From Desulfovibrionaceae bacterium (GTDB taxonomy: Bacteria; Desulfobacterota; Desulfovibrionia; Desulfovibrionales; Desulfovibrionaceae), in NCBI GenBank assembly GCA_009783115.1, contig WRHT01000030.1, positions 1-10,578 of the forward strand: DNA of 10,578 bases, in the 5' to 3' direction. Below, in pieces: positions 1 to 6,783 of the stretch (positions are counted from its first letter, which is position 1; every line of letters starts with the position of its first letter). A program made the translations under genes and the position numbers. The notes beneath the pieces are model-generated. The model saw only the letters and a program-made list of their open reading frames with translations. It was not told the origin of the DNA and did no database searches.

Positions 1-226
1 TTTTACCCAGGACGCCTACCGGGCCGTGGCCCGCCAGGCCATTGAGCGCAAAATCGGCGCCAGGGGACTGCGTAATGTCCTGGAAGGCGTGATGCTGGAG
101 ATCATGTTTTCTCTGCCGGACAAGCAGGATATCCAGGAATGCATCATCAATGCCGATGTTATTGAAAAAGGCAAACCGCCCCTGCTTTTGCCGGCGCTGG
201 AAGTCCAGAGCGCGGCTGGCGAGTGA
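1..226 (+). CDS. clpX: ATP-dependent Clp protease ATP-binding subunit ClpX, C-terminal fragment (5' end outside window)
   Basis: Reading from base 2, about 74 codons remain before a TGA at 224-226. The fragment matches the end of ClpX, the AAA+ unfoldase that recognises tagged proteins and threads them into the ClpP peptidase in the cytoplasm. The visible part is the small AAA+ subdomain: the sensor-2 motif GARGLR lies at 56-73, followed by a helix resembling the VLE..MLEIMF stretch of ClpX proteins and a tail ending in ..PALEVQSAAGE, similar in layout to the tail of E. coli ClpX. The zinc-binding domain, Walker motifs and pore loops lie outside the window. The stop codon sits 5 bp before the lon ATG, or overlaps an alternative lon GTG by 4 bases, so the two genes are very probably cotranscribed and perhaps translationally coupled. 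HslU has a related C-terminal domain, but the GARGLR context and the lon neighbour favour ClpX. Confidence 0.93.
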   Translation, partial: FTQDAYRAVARQAIERKIGARGLRNVLEGVMLEIMFSLPDKQDIQECIINADVIEKGKPPLLLPALEVQSAAGE

Positions 227-231
227 AGCCG

Positions 232-2652
232 ATGGAATGTCAAAATCGAATTTTGCGGCTGCCGCTCATGCCCTTGCGGGAGGTGGTGGTTTTTCCCAAA
301 AGCGTGCTCTCGCTGGTGGTGGGCAGGGATATTTCCATCCGTGCCATTGAAGAGGCTTCGGGCAATCAGGACAAGCGTATTTTTTTGTTGAGCCAGCGCC
401 GTCTGGACGCCGACAAGCTCGCTCAGGAAGATTTATATGCCGTGGGGGTTGTTGCCAGGATATTGCAGGTGTTGCCCATGCCGGACGGCAATATGAAAGC
501 GTTGCTTGAGGGTTTGCAGCGAGGCGTGTTGTCAAAACTTGAAGTTGTGACAGATGGTTTTGTGGAAGCTTTGCTGGAGCCGCTGGAAGAATTGGAAAAA
601 AAATCCGTGGAGGGGTCGGCCGCCGTGCAGGTGGTTTTGGAATCCTTGGAAGAATATAGGAAACTGAATAAAAAAGCCGCCGCGGAGATTTTGCAGGCCG
701 TGGCCGGCGTCCAGTTGCCGGGACGCATGGCCGATTTGATCATGGCCTACCTCAAGACGGATTATCAACGCAAGCAGGAGGTGCTGGAAATTCTCGACGG
801 GCAGAACAGGTTGCTGCGGGTTTACGAGTTGATTCAGCATGACTTGATCATCGCCAATATGGAACAAACCATCAAAAACCGCGTTAAGGTCCAGATGGAG
901 CACAACCAGCGCGAATATTACCTTAATGAACAAATTAAGGCCATTCATAAGGAAATGGGCCGGGAAGACGATCAGCAGGCGGAGCTTTCAGAATTGGAAA
1001 AAAAGCTTCAGGCTATGAACATGCCGGAGGAAGCGCGCCAGAAGGGACTTAGCGAGCTGAAAAAATTGCGCCAGATGCCGACCTCGGTTTCAGAATATGT
1101 GGTGTTGCGTAATTATGTGGATTGGGTTCTGGATCTGCCCTGGAATAACCTGAAGGAAATCGGCCTGGATCTGGATGAATCACGCCGTATCCTGGATGCT
1201 GATCATTACGGCATGGACAAGGCCAAGGAGCGGATCATGGAATACCTGGCGGTGCAAAAACTGGCCGGGAACATCAAGGGGCCTATTTTATGTCTGGTTG
1301 GCCCGCCGGGGGTGGGGAAGACCTCTTTGGCCAAATCCGTGGCCAGGGCTACAGGACGCGAATTCGTGCGTCTTTCCCTGGGCGGGGTGCGTGATGAGGC
1401 GGAAATCCGCGGACACCGCCGCACTTATGTGGGAGCCTTGCCCGGCAAAATTTTGCAATCCCTGAAACGGGCCAAATATAATAACCCGCTTTTTTGCCTT
1501 GATGAAATAGACAAGATGAGCGCTGATTTTCGTGGAGATCCCGCCGCGGCCCTGCTGGAAGTGTTGGACCCGGAGCAGAATAACGCCTTTAACGATCATT
1601 ATCTGGATTTGGATTATGATCTCTCCCGCATTTTTTTTATCACCACGGCCAATGCCCTGCATAGTATGCCGCCAGCCCTGCTGGACAGGATGGAAGTCAT
1701 TCGCCTGTCCGGTTATCTGGAAACGGAAAAAAAACATATTGCCCACAAACACCTGCTGCCTAAACAGGTTGTGGCCAATGGGCTTAAGCCAGGCAACCTG
1801 GTCGTGTCCGACCCCGCACTCCTGGAAATAATCCGTTCCTATACCAAAGAGGCCGGCGTGCGTGGTCTGGAACGGGAAATTGCCGCGATTTGCCGCAAGA
1901 CAGCCTTCCAGGTAGTGGAAAAGGACAAGCCGGACACGGAATGCAAGGTTGGGTTAAATAGTTTGCCGCGTCTCTTGGGGCAGAAAAAATTTCGTTACGG
2001 CGAAGGGGAAAATAAGCCGCTTGTCGGAGTATGCAACGGGTTGGCCTATACCGAGACCGGCGGAGATATTTTGATGGTGGAGGTAGCGATTATGCCCGGG
2101 CAAGGCAAGTTGAGCCTTACCGGAAAATTGGGCGAGGTGATGACGGAATCGGCCAAGGCCGCGTTGGCTTACGTCCGCGCCCGTTCAGCGGGGTTGGGTT
2201 TGCGCCGGGATTTTTATAAAGATGTGGATCTGCACATCCATGTGCCGGAAGGGGCTACTCCCAAGGATGGGCCTTCCGCCGGGGTCACCCTGGCCACGGC
2301 CTTGGTGTCGGCGCTGATCGGCGCTCCGGTGCGCAATGATGTGGCAATGACCGGAGAGATCACCTTGCGCGGACGCCTCCTGCCTATCGGAGGTTTGCGG
2401 GAAAAGCTCCTGGCCGCCCGCCGTGCGGGCATAAAAATTGTCATCCTGCCCGCTGAGAATGCAAAGGATTTGAAAGAGGTTCCAGAGGATATCCTAAAAG
2501 GGTTGACCATCCATCTGGCGGCGCACGCGGATGAAGCATTGGCCTTGGCTGTTCCCGCGGCCGGGAATTTATCCGGCATTATGGAAGATATGGATTTCTG
2601 CCTTGGGCTTAAATCCGGCATGGCTGAAAATATCTTGACTCAGGCCCAGTAA
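232..2652 (+). CDS. lon: ATP-dependent endopeptidase Lon (La protease)
   Basis: Complete cytoplasmic AAA+ serine protease of about 806 residues (E. coli Lon has 784), degrading misfolded and regulatory proteins as a homohexamer. Domain order is normal: N-terminal substrate-binding domain beginning LPLMPLREVVVFPKSV, a charged helical region around residues 190-270, AAA+ module, then the Lon protease domain. Walker A GPPGVGKTS has its lysine at 363 and Walker B LDEID its aspartate at 424. The catalytic dyad is Ser682 in DGPSAGV and Lys725 in GGLREKLLAA, 43 residues apart as in E. coli (S679/K722). The C-terminus runs roughly 20 residues past the usual end. Start choice: GTG at 223 overlaps the clpX stop by 4 bases; ATG at 232 is in the same frame. 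I prefer ATG because neither has a strong ribosome binding site and the GAG at 221-223 is better spaced for it. No heat-shock promoter is visible, so regulation probably comes from upstream of clpX. Confidence 0.96.
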   Translation: MECQNRILRLPLMPLREVVVFPKSVLSLVVGRDISIRAIEEASGNQDKRIFLLSQRRLDADKLAQEDLYAVGVVARILQVLPMPDGNMKALLEGLQRGVLSKLEVVTDGFVEALLEPLEELEKKSVEGSAAVQVVLESLEEYRKLNKKAAAEILQAVAGVQLPGRMADLIMAYLKTDYQRKQEVLEILDGQNRLLRVYELIQHDLIIANMEQTIKNRVKVQMEHNQREYYLNEQIKAIHKEMGREDDQQAELSELEKKLQAMNMPEEARQKGLSELKKLRQMPTSVSEYVVLRNYVDWVLDLPWNNLKEIGLDLDESRRILDADHYGMDKAKERIMEYLAVQKLAGNIKGPILCLVGPPGVGKTSLAKSVARATGREFVRLSLGGVRDEAEIRGHRRTYVGALPGKILQSLKRAKYNNPLFCLDEIDKMSADFRGDPAAALLEVLDPEQNNAFNDHYLDLDYDLSRIFFITTANALHSMPPALLDRMEVIRLSGYLETEKKHIAHKHLLPKQVVANGLKPGNLVVSDPALLEIIRSYTKEAGVRGLEREIAAICRKTAFQVVEKDKPDTECKVGLNSLPRLLGQKKFRYGEGENKPLVGVCNGLAYTETGGDILMVEVAIMPGQGKLSLTGKLGEVMTESAKAALAYVRARSAGLGLRRDFYKDVDLHIHVPEGATPKDGPSAGVTLATALVSALIGAPVRNDVAMTGEITLRGRLLPIGGLREKLLAARRAGIKIVILPAENAKDLKEVPEDILKGLTIHLAAHADEALALAVPAAGNLSGIMEDMDFCLGLKSGMAENILTQAQ

Positions 2653-2665
2653 TTGGGGAACCCGG

Positions 2666-4051
2666 ATGAACGAACATGGAATTATTAGCTGTTTTAAGGC
2701 TTATGATCTGCGCGGACGAGTACCGGAAGAACTGGATGAGGAATTGAGTTATTGCCTGGGGCTGGCCCTGTTCTCAGAATTTAAGCCCGCACGGGCGGTC
2801 GTGGGTTGGGATGTCCGCTTCTCCAGTCCTGTTTTAGCCGGGGCGATGATCCGGGCTTTTTTGGAACAAGGGGTGGAAGTCAGCGATTTGGGGCTTTGCG
2901 GCACGGAGGAGGTTTATTTCGCTGCGGCCGGCCACGCTTTTGATTTGGGCGTGATGTTCACGGCCAGCCATAATCCGGCGGAATATAACGGTATAAAGAT
3001 CGTGCGCCAAGGGGCTGTGCCGGTGAGCGGGGATTCAGGTCTTGTTGCCCTGCGGGATCGGGTGCTGCGCCGGGATTTTGTCCAGTCTGGCCGTCCGCGC
3101 GGCCTACTTATTCAAACCTCCTTTCTGGAGGAATATCTGGATTTTTTACGTAGCCGGCTGCGCTGGAGCGGTTCCAGATCACTCCGTTTGATCATGAATC
3201 CCGGCAATGGCTGCGCCGGACCGATACTCCGCGAATTGCTCCGGGATTTGCCGATGGAGGCGTGTATTATCCATGAAGAACCGGACGGGAGTTTCCCCAA
3301 TGGCGTGCCCAATCCCCTGTTGCCTGAGCGGCGGCAGGACACCGCCGAGGCGGTGCGCCGCTACCGGGCGGATCTTGGCCTGGCCTGGGACGGCGATTTT
3401 GACCGCTGTTTTTTCTTTGATAATGAGGGCAATTTCATAGAAAGTTATTACCTTATAGGTCTTTTGGCCCAAAATCTGCTGGCCGGGCATCCGGATGGCA
3501 AAATTCTCCACGATACCAGACTGATTTGGAATACCATCGAACAAGTGCGGGAGGCCGGAGGCATCCCGGTGCAATGGAAAACCGGACATGCCTTCATGAA
3601 GGAAGCGATGCGGCGCGAAGATGCTGTATATGGCGGTGAAATGAGCGCGCATCATTATTTCCGGTCTTTCAACCATTGCGACAGCGGCATGCTTCCCTGG
3701 CTGCATCTTCTAGAACTTTTGGATCTTAGCGGGCAAAGCCTGGCCGAACTGGTGGCGGCCCGTTCCATGGCCTATCCGTGCAGCGGCGAGATCAATTTTC
3801 GGGTGCCTGATGCCAGGAGTTGCGTGGGGCAAATTCGTTCCGCCCTGGACGGAGAGATTGCCGAGGAGGACTATATCGACGGACTCTCGGCGGATTGCGG
3901 CCGCTGGCGTTTCAACCTGCGATCTTCCAATACCGAACCCCTGTTGCGTCTGAACGTGGAGAGCAGGGGAGAGCTGTCTCTGCTGGAGGACAAAACAGCC
4001 ATGATGGAAGAGTTGATTTATGGATGTGGAGGGAAAAGAGCCGATGCCTGA
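2666..4051 (+). CDS. manB: Phosphomannomutase (ManB/CpsG type, alpha-D-phosphohexomutase family)
   Basis: 461-residue cytoplasmic enzyme predicted to interconvert mannose-6-phosphate and mannose-1-phosphate on the way to GDP-mannose. All four family landmarks are present: the phosphoserine loop TASHNP with Ser101; the Mg-binding loop DGDFDRC with Asp242, Asp244 and Asp246; the sugar-specificity loop GGEMSAHHYF with Glu325 and Ser327; and the C-terminal phosphate-binding loop RSSNTEP at 419-425. The FDRCFFFD wording of the metal loop and the HHYFRSFNHCDSGM stretch resemble E. coli CpsG rather than GlmM, which favours phosphomannomutase. Some AlgC-like relatives also accept glucose phosphates, so dual activity cannot be excluded. 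Length is typical. The ATG follows the lon stop by 13 bp, with a GGGGAA sequence at 2655-2660 as a plausible ribosome binding site. Its end overlaps the next gene, which supplies the steps before and after it. Confidence 0.93.
   Translation: MNEHGIISCFKAYDLRGRVPEELDEELSYCLGLALFSEFKPARAVVGWDVRFSSPVLAGAMIRAFLEQGVEVSDLGLCGTEEVYFAAAGHAFDLGVMFTASHNPAEYNGIKIVRQGAVPVSGDSGLVALRDRVLRRDFVQSGRPRGLLIQTSFLEEYLDFLRSRLRWSGSRSLRLIMNPGNGCAGPILRELLRDLPMEACIIHEEPDGSFPNGVPNPLLPERRQDTAEAVRRYRADLGLAWDGDFDRCFFFDNEGNFIESYYLIGLLAQNLLAGHPDGKILHDTRLIWNTIEQVREAGGIPVQWKTGHAFMKEAMRREDAVYGGEMSAHHYFRSFNHCDSGMLPWLHLLELLDLSGQSLAELVAARSMAYPCSGEINFRVPDARSCVGQIRSALDGEIAEEDYIDGLSADCGRWRFNLRSSNTEPLLRLNVESRGELSLLEDKTAMMEELIYGCGGKRADA
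4028..4033 (+). promoter_or_regulatory. Shine-Dalgarno site that decides the manC start
   Basis: GGAGGG lies 10 bases before the ATG at 4044 and inside the last codons of manB. An in-frame ATG at 4020 lies upstream of this site and so could not use it. The site therefore supports a protein beginning MPDIFPVILSGG, which matches where E. coli ManC/CpsB proteins begin relative to their GGSG motif. Confidence 0.75.
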
Positions 4052-5483
4052 CATATTTCCGGTCATCCTTAGCGGCGGTAGCGGCACCCGCCTATGGCCG
4101 CTTTCTCGCGGGCTTTATCCAAAACAATTTGTGGATTTTGGGGGGAGCACACTCTTCGGCGACAGCCTGGACCGGGTGTTGTCTATGGACAAATTGGCTG
4201 CGCCTATTGTGATTTGCAACCAGGAACACCGCTTTCTGGCTGCGGACCTCATGCGGCAAAAGGGACTTTTATCGGGCGCCGGAGATGTTTCGCCTGAAAA
4301 AGCCCTGCCCCGGATCATCCTCGAACCTGTCGGCCGCAATACGGCCCCGGCTATTGCCCTGGCGGCCTTGGCCGCCAGGGATGCGTGTCCAGATTCTCTT
4401 ATTCTGGTTTTGCCTTCGGATCACCGTATTGAACCCCTGGAGGATTTTGCCGCCTGTGTGCGCTTGGCTGAGCGGGCCGCGATCCGGGATCGCCTGCTGA
4501 CCTTCGGCGTCCACCCGGACCGGGCGGCCACCGGCTATGGGTATATTATTTATGGGCAGGAAGAGGAGGGGGTTTATCCGGTCAGCTCTTTTGTGGAAAA
4601 ACCGGATGAAGATCAGGCTTTGGCTTTGCTTCGCCAGGGCAAGTGTTTCTGGAATAGCGGCATGTTTCTTTTTAAGGCCGGGCTTTACCTGGAAGAATTA
4701 CGCCGTTTGGCCCCGGAAGTTTATAAAAGTTCCTTGGCCGCTTGGGCCGGCCGCAAGACGGATTTGGATTTTATTCGTATTGATCCTGAGCTGTTCGCGG
4801 CCATTCCGTCCATATCCGTTGATTACGCCGTGATGGAGCATACCAAACTGGCCTGGGTGGTTCCGCTCACCGCTTCTTGGCATGATTTGGGTTCATGGGA
4901 AGCCATGCACGAAATCACCCCCAAGGACGAAAACGGTAACGGGGTCCTGGGCGATGCGATGCTGCTGGACGCGAAAAACAGTTATGTCTATGCCTCTTCC
5001 CGTCTGGTGGCCGGTATCGGTTTAAGGGACATGATGGTGGTGGAAAGCCCGGACGCGGTTCTGGTTATGCGTCAGGGGCGCGGCCAGGAAGTCAAAAAGC
5101 TGCTGGATGTTTTGAAAACCCGAAAGAGAACCGAAGCCGAAACTCATTTGCGTACATACCGCCCTTGGGGTTCTTACGAAATCCTTGCACGGGAACAGCG
5201 CTTCCAGGTCAAACGCATCCTGGTCAAGTGCGGCTCCGCCCTTTCCCTGCAAATGCATCACCATAGGGCCGAGCATTGGGTGGTGGTACGGGGAACGGCC
5301 AAGGTGCGCCTGGAGGATCAGGATATTTTTCTGACTGAAAACCAGTCCGTCTATATCCCGGTGGGCAACAAGCATCGTCTGGAAAATCCGGGGCTGATGG
5401 ATTTGGAATTGATTGAAATCCAGTCCGGAGCTTATCTGGACGAGGACGATATCGTCCGTTTCGAAGATCGTTACGGGCGTTAG
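4044..5483 (+). CDS. manC: Bifunctional mannose-1-phosphate guanylyltransferase / mannose-6-phosphate isomerase (type II)
   Basis: 479-residue cytoplasmic enzyme of the AlgA/XanB/CpsB family. The N-terminal nucleotidyltransferase domain (about 1-340) makes GDP-mannose from GTP and mannose-1-phosphate: it has the signature GGSGTRLWPLSR at 11-22 with YPKQF following, FVEKP at 183-187, and WNSGMF from 203. The C-terminal cupin domain (about 355-475) is the type II phosphomannose isomerase that converts fructose-6-phosphate to mannose-6-phosphate. It carries RPWGSYE, the metal-site segment QMHHHRAEHWVVV from Gln403 with His405, His407 and Glu410, and YIPVGNKH ending at His444. Length and order match the fused family, so both activities are likely. 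The gene overlaps manB by 8 bases, which suggests translational coupling. With ManB it forms a complete fructose-6-phosphate to GDP-mannose route. No downstream gene on this strand follows, so this is the last gene of the run. A 24-base longer version from ATG 4020 is possible but less likely. Confidence 0.94.
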   Translation: MPDIFPVILSGGSGTRLWPLSRGLYPKQFVDFGGSTLFGDSLDRVLSMDKLAAPIVICNQEHRFLAADLMRQKGLLSGAGDVSPEKALPRIILEPVGRNTAPAIALAALAARDACPDSLILVLPSDHRIEPLEDFAACVRLAERAAIRDRLLTFGVHPDRAATGYGYIIYGQEEEGVYPVSSFVEKPDEDQALALLRQGKCFWNSGMFLFKAGLYLEELRRLAPEVYKSSLAAWAGRKTDLDFIRIDPELFAAIPSISVDYAVMEHTKLAWVVPLTASWHDLGSWEAMHEITPKDENGNGVLGDAMLLDAKNSYVYASSRLVAGIGLRDMMVVESPDAVLVMRQGRGQEVKKLLDVLKTRKRTEAETHLRTYRPWGSYEILAREQRFQVKRILVKCGSALSLQMHHHRAEHWVVVRGTAKVRLEDQDIFLTENQSVYIPVGNKHRLENPGLMDLELIEIQSGAYLDEDDIVRFEDRYGR

Positions 5484-5576
5484 CCTGAATACGTCGGACA
5501 GTAAATCCGCACGGCGCATTCTTTGCGCAACTCCTTTAATAAAAGGCGACGCGTATTAGCTGAAAAGGTTATGTTA
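5484..5576. other. Intergenic gap between convergent genes, weak hairpins only
   Basis: This 93 bp gap separates the ends of manC (+) and the nitronate monooxygenase-like gene (-). Two small inverted repeats sit near its centre: GCGCA/TGCGC at 5514-5518 and 5524-5528 with a 5-base loop, and CCTTT/AAAGG at 5533-5537 and 5542-5546 with a 4-base loop. Neither is followed by a T-run on either strand, so they do not meet the usual intrinsic terminator pattern. Transcription must nevertheless end around here from both sides, either Rho-dependently or with help from these hairpins. No open reading frame or RNA gene is seen in the gap. Confidence 0.5.
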
Positions 5577-6683
5577 TTATTTCAACCACTTGTTTTTGGC
5601 GGTCTCGAATTCTTGCTGCAATGACTCCATCAATTCCCTGACTGAAATAATATCCATGATCCGGCCTGCGTTGGCCCCGGCAAAGGCAAAGCCTTTTTCC
5701 AGGTTGCCGCGCATGGCGTTGAGCAAGGCTGAAGCGATGCAGTATGGTGAACGGTCCGGGTCGCAGGTGTGCACACAGTGGAAGATGCACCGGAAGTTGC
5801 GTTTTTTTTCCGCCAAGGCTTCGAGAAAACGGTTTTTGATGGCCCGGCCCGGCATGCCTACCGGGCTTTTGATGATGGTCAAATCCTCGGGGCGGGCTTT
5901 AATGAAGGCCTGTTTGAAACGTTCATCCGCATCACATTCATGGGTGGCCACAAAGCGGGTGGCCATCTGTACACCGGACGCGCCCATCTCCAGCATCCGG
6001 TAGATATCCTCGCCGTTGTAAACCCCTCCGGCCGCGATTACCGGTATGGGCTTGCCGGTTTGATCTTCAAAGCTTTTCACCGCATCTACTGTTTCTGGCA
6101 GGAGTTTTTCCAAGGTAAAGTCAGGCGAATCCAGTTCTTCGGGTTTAAAGCCGAGATGACCGCCAGCCTTGGGTCCTTCCAACACAAAGGCGTCCGGCAA
6201 CACGCCGTAGCGTGAAAACCATTTTTTACAAATAATATGGGCGGCCCGTCCTGAAGAGACAATCGGCACCAGTTTGGTTTTGAATTCTTCTTTTTTTTCT
6301 TCGCACAGTTCCAGGAGGTGTTTGGGCAGATCCATAGGGAGGCCGGCGCCGGAGAAGATTATATCAATTTTTTCCTCGATGGCCGCACGCGCCAAGGCGG
6401 CAAAATCGGTCAGGGCCACCATGATGTTCACGCCCAACGCCCCGTCGCTGAGGCCGCGGGCCAGACGGATCTCTTTTTTCAAAACCCTGATGTTGGCTTC
6501 GGTCGGACGTATGCCGACATCCGCCTCGCCTATGCCGATCATGGCTCCGGCAATGACCCCCACTCCGCCTTGCGTTGCCACCGCTGAAGCCAGTCGGTGC
6601 ATGGAAATGCCCACCGCCATGCCTCCCTGGACAATGGGCAGCCGTACGGTAAGATCTCCAATTTGCAGTAAAGGTAGCGCCAT
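5577..6683 (-). CDS. Nitronate monooxygenase-family FMN oxidoreductase with C-terminal cysteine cluster
   Basis: 368-residue cytoplasmic TIM-barrel flavoprotein of the 2-nitropropane dioxygenase/nitronate monooxygenase superfamily, which also includes the enoyl-ACP reductase FabK and PfaD. Visible signatures are the N-terminal LPIVQGGMAVG, the glycine-rich GGVGVIAGAM, FSGAGLP, the EGPKAGGHLGF motif with His176 at the position of the class I catalytic histidine, and the FMN phosphate-binding VIAAGGV...MLEMGASGVQMATRF region. FMN binding is well supported; the true substrate (nitronate, enoyl thioester or other) is not. Near the C-terminus there is a segment with Cys299, Cys303, Cys307 and Cys315 (C-x3-C-x3-C-x7-C), followed by an alanine- and glycine-rich GFAFAGANAGRI. 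The start at ATG 6683 is chosen over a 13-codon longer frame because GGAGG lies 5 bases upstream and because homologous barrels begin close to this point. It lies 100 bp downstream of the addB-like gene on the same strand. Confidence 0.88.
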   Translation of the reverse strand: MALPLLQIGDLTVRLPIVQGGMAVGISMHRLASAVATQGGVGVIAGAMIGIGEADVGIRPTEANIRVLKKEIRLARGLSDGALGVNIMVALTDFAALARAAIEEKIDIIFSGAGLPMDLPKHLLELCEEKKEEFKTKLVPIVSSGRAAHIICKKWFSRYGVLPDAFVLEGPKAGGHLGFKPEELDSPDFTLEKLLPETVDAVKSFEDQTGKPIPVIAAGGVYNGEDIYRMLEMGASGVQMATRFVATHECDADERFKQAFIKARPEDLTIIKSPVGMPGRAIKNRFLEALAEKKRNFRCIFHCVHTCDPDRSPYCIASALLNAMRGNLEKGFAFAGANAGRIMDIISVRELMESLQQEFETAKNKWLK

Positions 6684-6783
6684 AACATCCTCCGGACGGA
6701 ATGCCAGAATCCGTCTGACCAAGAACGCGCTTCAAACTGAACCTGTTTTATGTATTCAGGCTTATTTGCTACGCCGTTTCTTC
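6684..6783 (-). other. Gap between the addB-like gene and the flavoprotein gene
   Basis: 100 bp, co-oriented genes on both sides. Apart from the ribosome binding site at 6689-6693, it contains an imperfect inverted repeat CTGAA/TTCAG (6737-6741 and 6755-6759), with an alternative CCTG/CAGG pairing at 6742-6745 and 6757-6760. There is no T-run after it on the minus strand. I could not find a convincing pair of -35/-10 boxes, so whether the flavoprotein has its own promoter or is read through from addB is open. Confidence 0.4.
6689..6693 (-). promoter_or_regulatory. Shine-Dalgarno site of the nitronate monooxygenase-like gene
   Basis: On the minus strand GGAGG is followed by 5 bases and then the ATG at 6683-6681. 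This near-ideal site fixes the start there and argues against an in-frame start 39 bases upstream, which would place this site within the coding region. Confidence 0.82.

Noticed and set aside
532..948. 138-codon minus-strand open frame inside lon
   Set aside because: Fully inside the conserved N-terminal half of lon and without its own recognisable motifs.
5484..5576. tRNA or small RNA gene in the convergent gap
   Set aside because: No cloverleaf, no T-loop consensus and no terminator pattern; only two 5 bp hairpins.
5769..6215. 148-codon plus-strand open frame antisense to the flavoprotein gene
   Set aside because: Shadow of the strongly supported minus-strand gene, no ribosome binding site or family resemblance seen.
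5577..6683. Annotation of the flavoprotein as the enoyl-ACP reductase FabK
   Set aside because: The GGH motif is shared by both families and no fatty-acid genes are adjacent. The C-terminal cysteine segment is not a FabK trait, so I kept the broader family name.
6684..6783. Possible sigma-70 promoter for the flavoprotein gene
   Set aside because: Candidate boxes such as TTGAAG and TACATA are not at proper spacing with a good partner, so I did not call a promoter.
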